From Pseudomonas libanensis (lineage in GTDB: Bacteria; Pseudomonadota; Gammaproteobacteria; Pseudomonadales; Pseudomonadaceae): 64,000 nt of DNA. Below the pieces are notes generated by a model. The model was given only the letters and a program-made list of their open reading frames with translations. It did no database searches and was not told the origin of the DNA. A program made the position numbers and the translations under genes. Positions 8,389 to 16,880 of the stretch are shown here, in pieces; the stretch's first letter is position 1, and every line of letters starts with the position of its first letter. Location of the stretch: the NCBI RefSeq assembly GCF_001439685.1, contig NZ_JYLH01000017.1:62001-126000 (forward strand). Reading direction: 5' to 3'.

Positions 8389-9005
8389 TGGCCAGTTCAT
8401 CTCGCCCGAAAAAACCTGTCCACAACGTACATAACGGTGTGGGCCAACTGCGCATCATTGGCGGTGAATGGGGCAGCCGCAAGCTGAGCTTCCCCGACGT
8501 CGTCGGCCTGCGCCCGACGCCAGACCGCGTGCGTGAAACCCTGTTCAACTGGCTCGCGCCGTATATCGGCGGGGCCAAGGTGCTCGATCCGTTCGCCGGC
8601 AGTGGCGCGCTGTTCCTGGAGGCGTTGTCCCGTGGTGCCGCCCAGGGCCAGGCGCTGGATGCCAGTAATGTGGCAGTGTCCAGCCTCAAGGAGCACCTGG
8701 GCACACTGCGCTGCACTACCGGCCAGGTGCAGACGGCCGACGCGCTGCGCTACCTGGAAACCCAGGCGGCCACGGAATATGACGTGGTGTTCCTCGACCC
8801 GCCGTTCAACCAGAACCTGCTGCCGACCGTGTGCGCATTGCTGGAAGAGCGCCAGTGGTTGGCGCCGGATGCCTGGGTCTACACTGAAAGCGAGACCGCG
8901 CCGTCCACACTCGGCCTGCCAGGCGGCTGGCGCCTGCACCGGGAGCAGAAATCCGGGCGAGTGTATTACGCGCTGTGGCATCGGTTGATCGAAAACGCCG
9001 CTTAA
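8388..9005 (+). CDS. rsmD: 16S rRNA (guanine-966-N2)-methyltransferase
   Basis: A 205-residue Rossmann-fold SAM-dependent methyltransferase that modifies G966 of 16S rRNA in the assembled small subunit. SAM-binding motif I is VLDPFAGSGALFLEALSRGA (about residues 65-84) and the N-methyltransferase catalytic motif is DPPFN (about 139-143). The N-terminal stretch LRIIGGEWGSRKLSFP and RPTPDRVRETLFNWL are RsmD signatures. The start codon shares its first base with the stop of the M16 partner. An ftsY/M16/rsmD neighbourhood is common in gamma-proteobacteria. Confidence 0.95.
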   Translation: MASSSRPKKPVHNVHNGVGQLRIIGGEWGSRKLSFPDVVGLRPTPDRVRETLFNWLAPYIGGAKVLDPFAGSGALFLEALSRGAAQGQALDASNVAVSSLKEHLGTLRCTTGQVQTADALRYLETQAATEYDVVFLDPPFNQNLLPTVCALLEERQWLAPDAWVYTESETAPSTLGLPGGWRLHREQKSGRVYYALWHRLIENAA

Positions 9006-9056
9006 CCTGTGGCTAGGGAGCTTGCCACGGCGAGCTCACTGGCTACCGAGAGTTTC

Positions 9057-10052
9057 ATGACCCCCTCTTCCGACTTGTTCAAACCCGCCTTCGGCCTCGG
9101 CAACCCCCACCTGCAAACATTGTGGGGGCCGCTGTGGCGCCCGACGACCCACATCGAGCGCCAGCGCGAACGCCTGTGGCTGGAAGACGGCGACTTCCTC
9201 GATCTCGACTGGCACGGCCCCCACGATGCACAGGTACCCTTGGTGCTGGTGTTGCATGGCCTCACCGGTTCGTCCAACTCACCCTACGTGGCCGGCCTGC
9301 AAAAAGCCCTTGCCGCCCAAGGCTGGGCCAGCGTCGCATTGAACTGGCGGGGCTGTTCCGGCGAGCCGAACCTGCTTGCCCGCAGCTATCACTCCGGCGC
9401 CAGCGAAGACCTGGCGGCGGCGATTGCCCATCTGCGTGCCAAACGGCCGCTGGCGCCCTTGTATGCCGTAGGGTATTCACTGGGCGGCAATGTATTGCTC
9501 AAGCACCTGGGGGAAACCGGCATGGCTTCGCAGCTGCAAGGCGCGGCGGCGGTGTCAGTGCCATTTCGCCTGGATCAGTGCGCTGACCGCATCGGGCTGG
9601 GGTTTTCGCGGATCTATCAGAAACACTTCATGCGCGAGATGCTGGCGTATATCCGCGCCAAGCAGCGCCAGTTTTTGCAGGATGGCCGTGAGGAAGGGCT
9701 CAAAACCCTGGAGGCACTGGGCTCCCTGGAGAAGATGCGCACGTTCTGGGACTTCGACGGGCGGGTAACCGCGCCGTTGCATGGTTTTCTGAGTGCTGAG
9801 GATTACTATCGCCGCGCCTCCAGTCGCTACTACCTGGGCGATATCCGCACGCCAACGCTGATCATCCAGGCGGCCGATGATCCGTTTGTGTTTGCTCATA
9901 GCCTCCCCGAGGCGAGTGAACTCTCGGAGTGCACCGAGTTTGAGCTGCTGGCCAAGGGTGGGCATGTGGGGTTTGTGGAGGGTTCGCTGAAGCGCCCTGG
10001 ATACTACCTGGAGCGCCGGATCCCTGACTGGTTACTGACACAACGCGGTTAA
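9057..10052 (+). CDS. YheT family alpha/beta hydrolase
   Basis: A 331-residue hydrolase of the YheT/ABHD1-3 (UPF0017) group. It has the family opening GNPHLQTLWGPLWR, the oxyanion segment LHGLTGSSNSPY, the nucleophile elbow GYSLGGN (Ser near residue 145), the acid in QAADDPFVF, and the catalytic His in KGGHVGFVEG near the end. I chose the ATG at 9057; the frame runs back to 9009 but the extra 16 residues are not family-like. It lies 51 bases after rsmD and may share its transcript. The physiological ester substrate is not known. Confidence 0.88.
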   Translation: MTPSSDLFKPAFGLGNPHLQTLWGPLWRPTTHIERQRERLWLEDGDFLDLDWHGPHDAQVPLVLVLHGLTGSSNSPYVAGLQKALAAQGWASVALNWRGCSGEPNLLARSYHSGASEDLAAAIAHLRAKRPLAPLYAVGYSLGGNVLLKHLGETGMASQLQGAAAVSVPFRLDQCADRIGLGFSRIYQKHFMREMLAYIRAKQRQFLQDGREEGLKTLEALGSLEKMRTFWDFDGRVTAPLHGFLSAEDYYRRASSRYYLGDIRTPTLIIQAADDPFVFAHSLPEASELSECTEFELLAKGGHVGFVEGSLKRPGYYLERRIPDWLLTQRG

Positions 10053-10055
10053 AAA

Positions 10056-10146
10056 TGTGGGAGCGGGCTTGCTCGCGAATGCGGTGTAACAGTCACACCT
10101 GTATCGACTGACACCCTGCATTCGCGAGCAAGCCCGCTCCCACATT
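10056..10146. repeat. REP doublet (GTGGGAGCGGGCTTGCTCGC type)
   Basis: Inverted pair of a second REP sub-type, starting GTGGGAGCGGGCTTGCTCGC at 10057 and ending with its complement near 10144, between the convergent ends of the YheT gene and the sulfurtransferase gene. Confidence 0.9.
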
Positions 10147-10169
10147 TGATTGGGTTTGCAGATCGAGCC

Positions 10170-11024
10170 TTAGTCGCCCGTTGCTATTTCCCGGGCTGGA
10201 TCCGTAATCCACTCGCTCCACGACCCCGCGTACAACTTGCCCAACGGATATCCCGCCAACGCCAGGGCAAACAGGTTATGGCATGCCGTCACCCCCGAAC
10301 CGCAGTACGCCACCAACTCCTCCGGCGGGCGCCCTTGCAACTGCGCGGCAAAGCGTTGCTTGAGCTGCTCGGCCGGCAGAAAGCGCCCGTCACTGCCCAG
10401 GTTTTCAGTGAACGCTGCGCACTGCGCGCCAGGGATGTGCCCGGCAATCGGATCGATGGGTTCAACCTCTCCACGAAAACGCGGCTGGGCGCGGGCGTCT
10501 ATCAAGGTCAAGCCAGGTCGGCCCAAGCGTTTGTGCAAGTGTTCGGCATCCAGCACCAGCCGATTATCCGGCGTTCCGGCAAAGGTGCCCGGCTCGATCA
10601 CCGGTGCATCCAGGCTCAGGGGGAGACCGGCGCTATGCCAAGCCTTGAGGCCACCGTCGAGAATAAACACGCCCTCCCGCTTGCCCAGCCAGGCCAACAG
10701 CCACCAGGCACGGGCCGCATAGGCGCCTGGGCCATCGTCATACAGCACCACATCGGTATCGGCGCTGATGCCCCAGGCCCGTAGCTGCTTGGCGAACGTG
10801 TCTGCTGCTGGCAAAGGATGACGACCCGTCACGCCCTTGGTTACCGGGCCACTGAGGTGGCGCTCCAGGTCGGCGTATTGAGCCCCCTCGATATGCCCTT
10901 CGGCGTAACTGCACAGCCCATAGTCCGGGTCCTCCAGGGCAAAGCGGCAATCCAGGATCACCAGCCCGGCCGACTTCTGGCGCTCGGCCAATTGCTGGGG
11001 GCTGATCAGTTGGGCAAGCGGCAT
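10170..11024 (-). CDS. sseA: Sulfurtransferase, 3-mercaptopyruvate type (two rhodanese domains)
   Basis: A 284-residue cytoplasmic protein with tandem rhodanese domains (about 10-130 inactive, 160-280 active). The active-site loop is CGSGVTA, which by family knowledge marks 3-mercaptopyruvate rather than thiosulfate specificity (thiosulfate enzymes have CRxG[KR]T). It would transfer sulfane sulfur from 3-mercaptopyruvate to cyanide or thiol acceptors. Start at 11024 is supported by AGGAG seven bases upstream. It ends in a region shared with a REP doublet. The enzyme class is firm, the exact in vivo donor is inferred. Confidence 0.85.
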   Translation of the reverse strand: MPLAQLISPQQLAERQKSAGLVILDCRFALEDPDYGLCSYAEGHIEGAQYADLERHLSGPVTKGVTGRHPLPAADTFAKQLRAWGISADTDVVLYDDGPGAYAARAWWLLAWLGKREGVFILDGGLKAWHSAGLPLSLDAPVIEPGTFAGTPDNRLVLDAEHLHKRLGRPGLTLIDARAQPRFRGEVEPIDPIAGHIPGAQCAAFTENLGSDGRFLPAEQLKQRFAAQLQGRPPEELVAYCGSGVTACHNLFALALAGYPLGKLYAGSWSEWITDPAREIATGD

Positions 11025-11058
11025 GACGGACTCCTGTGAATACAAAGGGGGAAAGATC

Positions 11059-11730
11059 CTACTTCACTTCTTCCAGTGCCTGGTTCAACGGCACGTAAAA
11101 CTCTTTGAACAAGGCGCCCACCGCCTCTTTGGCCTGGGGCGTGACAAACCCCGCCTCCAGCACCAGCACCTGGTACACCCCGCGCTTGATCGCTTCGGCG
11201 CTCAGGTGGGTGGATTTCTCATTGGTGGTGCACAGGAATCGCACCCACGAGGTCAGGATGATCCAGGCGTTCAGGGTCAGGGCCTCGGTTTGCACCGGGT
11301 CCATATTGAGAATGCCCGCGTCGACAAACCCCTGGTAGATGGCCCCCCCCTGGATCAGGCAACGCTGGGAAAACCGCCGGTAGCCGGTGGCCAGTTCCGG
11401 GTCGCTTTCGAGTAAATGTTCAAGATCGCGGTGCAGGAAACGATAACGCCACATGCCCGCCAGCACGGCCTGCAGATAAAAACGCTTGTCTTCCACCACC
11501 ATCGCTCGGCCCTGGGGCGGGCGCAGGAAACTGTCCACCAACGCTTCATATTCGCGAAACAGCACGGCGATGATCGCCTGCTTGTTGGGGAAGTGGTAGT
11601 ACAGGTTGCCCGGGGAAATTTCCATGTGGGCGGCAATGTGGTTGGTGCTGACACTGCGCTCGCCCTGCTGGTTAAAAAGCTCCAGGCTGGTTTGCACAAT
11701 GCGCTCGCTGGTCTTTACTCGTGGTGCCAT
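11059..11730 (-). CDS. TetR family transcriptional regulator
   Basis: A 223-residue regulator. The N-terminal helix-turn-helix (about residues 10-55) contains IAAHMEISPGNLYYHFPNK, the canonical TetR recognition-helix ending. The C-terminal ligand domain (TetR_C-type, about 80-215) matches no ligand class I can name. It is divergent from the aldehyde dehydrogenase gene across 145 bp that hold a perfect 8+8 palindrome overlapping a strong promoter, so it probably represses that dehydrogenase gene and possibly itself. The inducer may be an aldehyde or acid, by inference. Confidence 0.88.
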   Translation of the reverse strand: MAPRVKTSERIVQTSLELFNQQGERSVSTNHIAAHMEISPGNLYYHFPNKQAIIAVLFREYEALVDSFLRPPQGRAMVVEDKRFYLQAVLAGMWRYRFLHRDLEHLLESDPELATGYRRFSQRCLIQGGAIYQGFVDAGILNMDPVQTEALTLNAWIILTSWVRFLCTTNEKSTHLSAEAIKRGVYQVLVLEAGFVTPQAKEAVGALFKEFYVPLNQALEEVK

Positions 11731-11813
11731 GGGGGATCAGCTTCTATACACGGGATGGGCCATCTTACGGCCTATGCCGGCCAGGATAAATCCGGATGTT
11801 ACTGCAATGTTAT

Positions 11814-11842
11814 TTGACAATTTAGAGTAATGACTCTAAAAA
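11814..11842 (+). promoter_or_regulatory. Promoter and TetR-type operator of the aldehyde dehydrogenase gene
   Basis: A perfect -35 TTGACA (11814-11819) is followed after 17 bases by a -10-like TAAAAA (11837-11842). The palindrome TTTAGAGT-AATG-ACTCTAAA (11821-11840, 8-bp perfect arms) fills the spacer and part of the -10. This is where a TetR repressor would block RNA polymerase. Operator assignment to the adjacent regulator is inference. Confidence 0.65.
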
Positions 11843-11875
11843 TCCAGGCAGACCAATAACAACCGGGACCGCGCC

Positions 11876-13303
11876 ATGTCTGCCAACGTTGCCTACCTGC
11901 AAGATTCCCAGGCGCTGGATCACCTCCAGGACCTGTTCGACGCCCAACGTCGCGCCTACGCCGCTAATCCTATGCCACCGGCGGCGCAACGCCAGCAATG
12001 GCTCAAGGCCTTGCGGGACATGCTCAGCGATGAACGCCAGGCGCTGATCACGGCGATCAGCCAGGACTTCAGCCATCGCAGCGCGGACGAAACCCTGTTC
12101 GCCGAACTGATGCCCAGCCTGCACGGCATTCACTATGCCAGCAAACACCTCAAGGGCTGGATGAAACCCTCCCGCCGCGCTGTAGGCATTGCCTTCCAGC
12201 CCGCCTCCGCCAAGGTCATTTACCAACCCTTGGGCGTGGTCGGTGTCATCGTGCCGTGGAACTACCCGTTGTACCTGGCCATCGGTCCGCTGGTCGGTGC
12301 GTTGGCAGCCGGCAACCGGGTGATGCTCAAGCTCAGCGAATCCACACCGGCCACCGGCGAACTGCTCAAGGCGTTGCTGGCCAAGATCTTCCCCGAGGAC
12401 CTGGTGTGCGTGGTACTGGGCGAAGCCGAAGTGGGCATGGCGTTCTCCAAATTGCGCTTCGATCACCTGCTGTTCACCGGTGCCACCAGCATTGGCAAGC
12501 ATGTGATGCGCGCAGCCGCCGAACACCTCACGCCGGTCACCCTTGAGTTGGGCGGTAAGTCGCCAGCCATTGTCTCGGTCGATGTACCCCTCAAGGACGC
12601 CGCCGAGCGTATTGCCTTCGGCAAAACCCTGAACGCCGGGCAAACCTGTGTGGCGCCGGACTATGTGTTGGTTCCGGAAGACCGCGTGGAGGGGTTTGTC
12701 GAGGCTTACTCCAAGGCCATTCGCGGGTTCTATCCGACCCTGGCTGACAACCCGGACTACACCGCCATCATCAACGAGCGGCAACTGGCCCGGCTCAATG
12801 CGTACGCCAAGGACGCCACCGACAAGGGCGCCACCCTGATCCCGCTGTACGAGCAAGGCCAGGCGCGGCGGATGGCCCACAGCCTGCTATTGAATGTCAG
12901 CGACGACATGACCGTGATGCAGGACGAAATCTTCGGCCCGCTTTTGCCCATCGTGCCTTATCGCGGCCTTGACCAAGCCTTTGCCTACATCAACCAGCGT
13001 CCGCGCCCACTGGCCCTGTATTACTTCGGCTACAACAAGGGCGAGCAGGAGCGGGTGCTCCACGAAACCCACTCCGGTGGCGTATGCCTGAACGACACCT
13101 TGCTGCACGTCGCCCAGGATGACATGCCGTTCGGTGGCATCGGCCCGTCGGGCATGGGCCATTACCACGGCCATGAGGGTTTCCTGACGTTCAGCAAGGC
13201 CAAGGGCGTGCTGGTCAAACAACGCCTCAACGCAGCGAAGCTGATCTACCCGCCCTATGGCAAATCGATCCAGAAACTGATCCAGAAGCTGTTTATCCGC
13301 TGA
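11876..13303 (+). CDS. calB: Coniferyl aldehyde dehydrogenase (class 3-like ALDH)
   Basis: A 475-residue NAD(P)-dependent aldehyde dehydrogenase. The active site shows LELGGKSPAIV (catalytic Glu) and the catalytic Cys in NAGQTCVAPDYVLVP; the cofactor-binding region has VIVPWNYPLYLAIGPLVGALAAGN. The fold is the shorter class 3 type with a C-terminal stretch that suggests membrane association, and it fits the enzyme described as coniferyl-aldehyde dehydrogenase in Pseudomonas. It is followed within 30 bases by a Tat lipoprotein and then a GMC oxidoreductase, so the cluster could oxidise an alcohol to an aldehyde and then to an acid. The substrate could also be medium-chain or other aromatic aldehydes. 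Confidence 0.85.
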   Translation: MSANVAYLQDSQALDHLQDLFDAQRRAYAANPMPPAAQRQQWLKALRDMLSDERQALITAISQDFSHRSADETLFAELMPSLHGIHYASKHLKGWMKPSRRAVGIAFQPASAKVIYQPLGVVGVIVPWNYPLYLAIGPLVGALAAGNRVMLKLSESTPATGELLKALLAKIFPEDLVCVVLGEAEVGMAFSKLRFDHLLFTGATSIGKHVMRAAAEHLTPVTLELGGKSPAIVSVDVPLKDAAERIAFGKTLNAGQTCVAPDYVLVPEDRVEGFVEAYSKAIRGFYPTLADNPDYTAIINERQLARLNAYAKDATDKGATLIPLYEQGQARRMAHSLLLNVSDDMTVMQDEIFGPLLPIVPYRGLDQAFAYINQRPRPLALYYFGYNKGEQERVLHETHSGGVCLNDTLLHVAQDDMPFGGIGPSGMGHYHGHEGFLTFSKAKGVLVKQRLNAAKLIYPPYGKSIQKLIQKLFIR

Positions 13304-13332
13304 TAACCCCCACCTTCGGGACGATAAAAATA

Positions 13333-13878
13333 ATGAACCCCAGCCTGACTGACTCACCCGCGCTGTCGCGGCGCGGCGTCTTGAAAATCGGCCTGTGCGC
13401 CAGCGCGTTTCTCGCTACTGCCGGGCTCGGCGCCACCCTCAGCGGCTGCTCCAGCAGTACACCGGCCAGTGGCTTTGCCATGTTGCGCGCCAGTGACTTG
13501 CCGTTTTTGCGTGCGGTGATCCCGGTGCTGCTGGAAGGCGCGGCCAGCGCCGAGGCGGTGATCGCTGGCATTGACGACACCCTGAAAAAGCTCGACTACA
13601 GCCTGCAGCACTTGTCGCCAGAGATGTTCAAGCTCACCCAGCAGTTATTTGACGTGCTGAGCATGGGTATCACCCGCGGCCCGTTGACCGGGATCTGGGG
13701 CAGCTGGGAGAACGCCAGCAACGAGCAAATCCGCAACTTCCTGCACCGCTGGGAGAACAGCTATCTGAACCTGCTGCGCATGGGCCAGGGCTCGCTGCTC
13801 AAGCTGGTGATCATGGCCTGGTACTTCCGGCCCGCGTCCTGGGCCCATTGCGGCTACCCCGGTCCGCCGAAGATCTAG
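13333..13878 (+). CDS. Tat-exported lipoprotein, likely small subunit of the adjacent GMC dehydrogenase
   Basis: A 181-residue protein. The N-terminus has a twin-arginine motif (SRRGVLKIG, R13-R14), a hydrophobic stretch and a lipobox ending LSGC (C39), so it should be exported folded and lipidated. The mature part is helical with no recognised catalytic motif and resembles the small subunits (gluconate 2-dehydrogenase subunit 3 / FAD-GDH gamma type) that carry a signal-less GMC flavoprotein through the Tat system. It lies 29 bases after calB and 58 before the GMC gene. The partner role is inference from size, signal and position. Confidence 0.7.
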   Translation: MNPSLTDSPALSRRGVLKIGLCASAFLATAGLGATLSGCSSSTPASGFAMLRASDLPFLRAVIPVLLEGAASAEAVIAGIDDTLKKLDYSLQHLSPEMFKLTQQLFDVLSMGITRGPLTGIWGSWENASNEQIRNFLHRWENSYLNLLRMGQGSLLKLVIMAWYFRPASWAHCGYPGPPKI

Positions 13879-13883
13879 CGTTG

Positions 13884-13900
13884 AAACCCGCTCCCACATT
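13884..13900. repeat. Solo REP fragment
   Basis: The half-sequence AACCCGCTCCCACATT matches the outer end of a REP without its GCTTGCC core or an inverted partner. It lies six bases after the lipoprotein stop and looks like a decayed REP. Confidence 0.5.
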
Positions 13901-13936
13901 GACCGCAACTTCGTACAAGAATAAGAGTGCACACCT

Positions 13937-15532
13937 ATGCCCGTACCCGATCTGTTCCGCGACGGCCTGGCCCGAGGCTGGAAAACCCACAACGGCGCCG
14001 CCCTCGACAACGACCTGACCCTGGAAGCCGATGTAGCCATTATCGGCAGCGGTGCCGGTGGTGGCACCACCGCCGAAATCCTCAGCGCCGCCGGCTACAA
14101 AGTGTTGTTGATCGAAGAAGGCCCGCTCAAGACCAGCAATGACTTCAAGCTGCTGGAGGATGAAGCCTATGCCAGCCTTTACCAGGAAGGCATAGGGCGT
14201 ATGAGCAAGGACGGCGCCATCACTATCCTGCAAGGCCGGGCGGTGGGCGGCACCACTTTGATCAACTGGACTTCCAGTTTTCGCACCCCCGACGCCACCC
14301 TCGCCCACTGGGCCAGCGAATACGCAGTGAAAGGCCACAGCAGCGCCGAAATGGCGCCCTGGTTCGAAAAAATGGAACAGCGCCTGGGCATCGCGCCGTG
14401 GGCGCTACCGCCGAATGCCAACAACGATGTGATCCGCAAAGGCTGCGAAAAACTCGGCTACAGCTGGCATGTGATCCCACGCAATGTGCGCGGCTGCTTC
14501 AACCTGGGTTATTGCGGCATGGGCTGCCCGGTTAATGCCAAGCAGTCGATGCTGGTGACGACTATCCCCTCCACCCTGGAAAACGGCGGCGAGCTGCTGT
14601 ATCTGGCCCGCGCCGAGCAGCTCAAATACAGTGGCGACACTATCAGCAGCCTGGAGTGCATGGCCATGGACGAACGCTGCGTGGCGCCGACCGGGCGCAA
14701 GATCAGCGTGAAGGCCAGGCACTACGTGCTGTCGGGCGGTGGCATCAACAGCCCGGCCCTGCTGATGCGCTCGGACGCACCCGACCCGCATTCGCGGCTG
14801 GGCAAGCGCACCTTCCTGCATCTGGTCAATTTCTCCGCCGGGCTGTTCGACGAAGTGATCAACCCGTTCTACGGTGCGCCGCAGTCGATCTATTCCGACC
14901 ATTTCCAATGGCAGGACGGCACCACCGGCAAAATGTCCTACAAGCTTGAAGCGCCGCCCTTACATCCTGGATTGGCCAGCACCTTGTTCGGGGGCTACGG
15001 CACGCAGAACGCGCTGGACATGAATCGGCTGCCCCATACCCACGCCATGCTCGCATTGCTGCGCGACGGTTTTCACCCCGACAGCCCAGGTGGCACTGTG
15101 GATCTGCGCGGTGACGGCACGCCGGTGCTCGACTATCAGGTCTCACCCTACGCCTGGGATGGCCTGCGCCGAGCCTTCCACAGCATGGCCGAGATCCAGT
15201 TCGCCGCAGGGGCCAAATCGGTCAAGCCCCTGCATCACGATGCACGGTTCGTGAACACCTTGGCCGAAGCACGCAACGTGATTGACGGTTTGAGCCTGGA
15301 ACTGCACCGCACAACCCTGGGCAGCGCCCATGTGATGGGCGGTTGTGCCATGGGCGAAGATCCGAAAAACGCCGTGGCCGACAGCCTTGGCCGACATCAT
15401 CAGTTGCGCAACCTGTCGATTCACGATGGCTCGTTGTTCCCCACCAGCATTGGCGCCAACCCGCAATTGTCGGTGTACGGATTGACCGCGCAACTGGCGA
15501 CAGCGTTGGCCGAACGTCTGAAAACGGCATGA
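13937..15532 (+). CDS. GMC family FAD-dependent oxidoreductase
   Basis: A 531-residue GMC flavoprotein that likely oxidises a primary alcohol or sugar-like hydroxyl. The ADP-binding GSGAGGGTTAEILSAAGYKV motif lies around residues 37-56, GMC signature 1 (GRAVGGTTLINW) near 100-111, and the C-terminal active site has HVMGGCAMG and a later GANPQLSVYG, giving the His/Asn pair. It lacks a signal peptide. C187, C193 and C197 form a C-x5-C-x3-C pattern like the 3Fe-4S cysteines of Burkholderia FAD-glucose dehydrogenase, so it may pass electrons through a cluster. No cytochrome c subunit gene is next to it. Substrate unknown; pairing with calB suggests an alcohol whose aldehyde calB oxidises. Confidence 0.85.
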   Translation: MPVPDLFRDGLARGWKTHNGAALDNDLTLEADVAIIGSGAGGGTTAEILSAAGYKVLLIEEGPLKTSNDFKLLEDEAYASLYQEGIGRMSKDGAITILQGRAVGGTTLINWTSSFRTPDATLAHWASEYAVKGHSSAEMAPWFEKMEQRLGIAPWALPPNANNDVIRKGCEKLGYSWHVIPRNVRGCFNLGYCGMGCPVNAKQSMLVTTIPSTLENGGELLYLARAEQLKYSGDTISSLECMAMDERCVAPTGRKISVKARHYVLSGGGINSPALLMRSDAPDPHSRLGKRTFLHLVNFSAGLFDEVINPFYGAPQSIYSDHFQWQDGTTGKMSYKLEAPPLHPGLASTLFGGYGTQNALDMNRLPHTHAMLALLRDGFHPDSPGGTVDLRGDGTPVLDYQVSPYAWDGLRRAFHSMAEIQFAAGAKSVKPLHHDARFVNTLAEARNVIDGLSLELHRTTLGSAHVMGGCAMGEDPKNAVADSLGRHHQLRNLSIHDGSLFPTSIGANPQLSVYGLTAQLATALAERLKTA

Positions 15533-15635
15533 AAAAGCCTGGGATTAACGACCTCTATCTACATAAGTCGACTTGGCCGACCGGGATGGCTGCGATACCA
15601 TCCGGTTCCCCAACGGACTCCGCCAGGACGACGCG

Positions 15636-16115
15636 ATGAACCGAGTGTTGTACCCAGGTACCTTCGACCCGATTACCAAAGGCCATGGCGATCTGGTCGA
15701 ACGCGCCTCTCGCCTGTTCGACCATGTAATCATCGCGGTCGCGGCCAGCCCCAAGAAAAACCCGCTGTTTCCCCTGGAACAGCGCGTGGAGCTGGCGCGC
15801 GAGGTCACCAGGCACCTGCCTAACGTGGAAGTGGTGGGCTTTTCGACGCTGCTGGCGCATTTCGCCAAGGAGCAGAACGCCAATGTGTTCCTGCGTGGCC
15901 TGCGCGCGGTGTCGGACTTCGAATACGAATTCCAGCTGGCCAACATGAACCGCCAACTGGCGCCGGATGTGGAAAGCCTGTTCCTCACGCCGTCGGAACG
16001 TTATTCGTTTATTTCCTCGACGTTAGTCCGTGAAATCGCGGCGTTGGGCGGAGATATCACCAAGTTCGTCCATCCTGCGGTGGCAGATGCCCTGACCCTG
16101 CGCTTCAAGAAGTAA
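15636..16115 (+). CDS. coaD: Phosphopantetheine adenylyltransferase
   Basis: A 159-residue nucleotidyltransferase for the fourth step of coenzyme A synthesis (4'-phosphopantetheine + ATP to dephospho-CoA). The [T/H]xGH motif is seen in GTFDPITKGHGDL and the ISSTLVRE motif near residue 130. The start at 15636 (MNRVLYPGTFDP) gives the exact family length; the upstream extension is not conserved-looking. It is followed by a ferredoxin gene, the usual Pseudomonas arrangement. Confidence 0.96.
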   Translation: MNRVLYPGTFDPITKGHGDLVERASRLFDHVIIAVAASPKKNPLFPLEQRVELAREVTRHLPNVEVVGFSTLLAHFAKEQNANVFLRGLRAVSDFEYEFQLANMNRQLAPDVESLFLTPSERYSFISSTLVREIAALGGDITKFVHPAVADALTLRFKK

Positions 16116-16217
16116 GACCGCTCAAGCGGCGCCTGCTCGCACTGCGGGCGCCAATGCGGCACAATTGCGCGCATTAGTTTTCAGATGCCTTGGCCGTGCG
16201 CCCTGGCAGGAGTTTCC

Positions 16218-16469
16218 ATGTCCCTGATCATCACCGACGATTGCATCAACTGCGACGTCTGCGAACCCGAGTGCCCGAACGCTGCGATCTCCCAAGGCGA
16301 AGAGATCTACGTGATCGACCCTAACCTGTGCACCCAGTGCGTCGGTCACTACGACGAACCCCAGTGCCAGCAGGTATGCCCGGTGGATTGCATTCCGCTG
16401 GATGAGGCACACCCTGAGACTGAAGAGCAGTTGATGGAGAAGTACCGCAAGATTACCGGTAAGGCCTAA
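16218..16469 (+). CDS. fdx: YfhL-type 2[4Fe-4S] ferredoxin
   Basis: An 83-residue bacterial ferredoxin with two cluster motifs: CINCDVCEPECP, and CTQCVGHYDEPQCQQVCP, in which the second motif has the long insertion between the second and third cysteines typical of the Alvin/YfhL group. It carries electrons in the cytoplasm at low potential; partners are unknown. AGGAG lies just before the ATG at 16218. It follows coaD at about 100 bases. Confidence 0.93.
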   Translation: MSLIITDDCINCDVCEPECPNAAISQGEEIYVIDPNLCTQCVGHYDEPQCQQVCPVDCIPLDEAHPETEEQLMEKYRKITGKA

Positions 16470-16500
16470 GCCTCTTCATTGCCCGTAAAGGCCTCATCGC

Positions 16501-16880
16501 AGCATGGGTATCTACACAACTCTGACGTAGCAACTATCAGTAACCACGATGCGAAGCGAGCCGCTCTTGATCTTGATCTGCTTTTGATCTTGATCTTAGG
16601 CGCCCCGTTAAACCACGCTGGCCGGAATTCGACAGGGATTTGGGACTCTTTTCCAAAGTGACCCGCTGTAAAAGCGGAACCCTAAGTGGCCGTTGCCCAA
16701 ATAACGGATATGTACTCAGTCTGATCCAACATCCTGGTCGGCTGTCAGGCCGCCATCGGGGGCAAGCCCCCTCCCACATTTGGTTCGCGGTGTATCAGTT
16801 AGATAGTTATAAGCTGCCAGGCAGCAAGCTCCCTTGTCAGAGGAGCAGCGGCGTACCAAAGTTGTGTAGATACCCATGCT
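16501..16880. mobile_element. 380-bp element with 21-bp terminal inverted repeats (MITE-like)
   Basis: The 21 bases at 16501-16521 (starting AGCATGGGTATC) are the exact reverse complement of 16860-16880. The element is flanked by the direct repeat CATCGC (16495-16500 and 16881-16886), which fits a 6-bp target duplication. Removing the element plus one copy rebuilds an ordinary REP boundary (CCTCATCGCAGGCAAGCC). The inside has no transposase. It holds a doubled TTGATCTTGATCT run (16567-16597), a stretch beginning CGCCCCGTTAAACCACGC that looks like a dispersed Pseudomonas intergenic repeat, and an unpaired REP. The 80-codon frame on the minus strand inside it is judged non-coding. No gene lies between fdx and mutM. 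Confidence 0.6.
16754..16781. repeat. Single REP (GTGGGAGGGGGCTTGCC type) inside the TIR element
   Basis: One REP copy, read ATCGGGGGCAAGCCCCCTCC on the plus strand, without an inverted partner nearby. It belongs to a different sub-type from the doublet at 16881-16955. Confidence 0.8.

Noticed and set aside
16537..16779. 80-codon minus-strand frame in the fdx-mutM gap
   Set aside because: It runs through the TIR element, dispersed-repeat sequence and a REP copy; composition and lack of a ribosome site argue against a gene.
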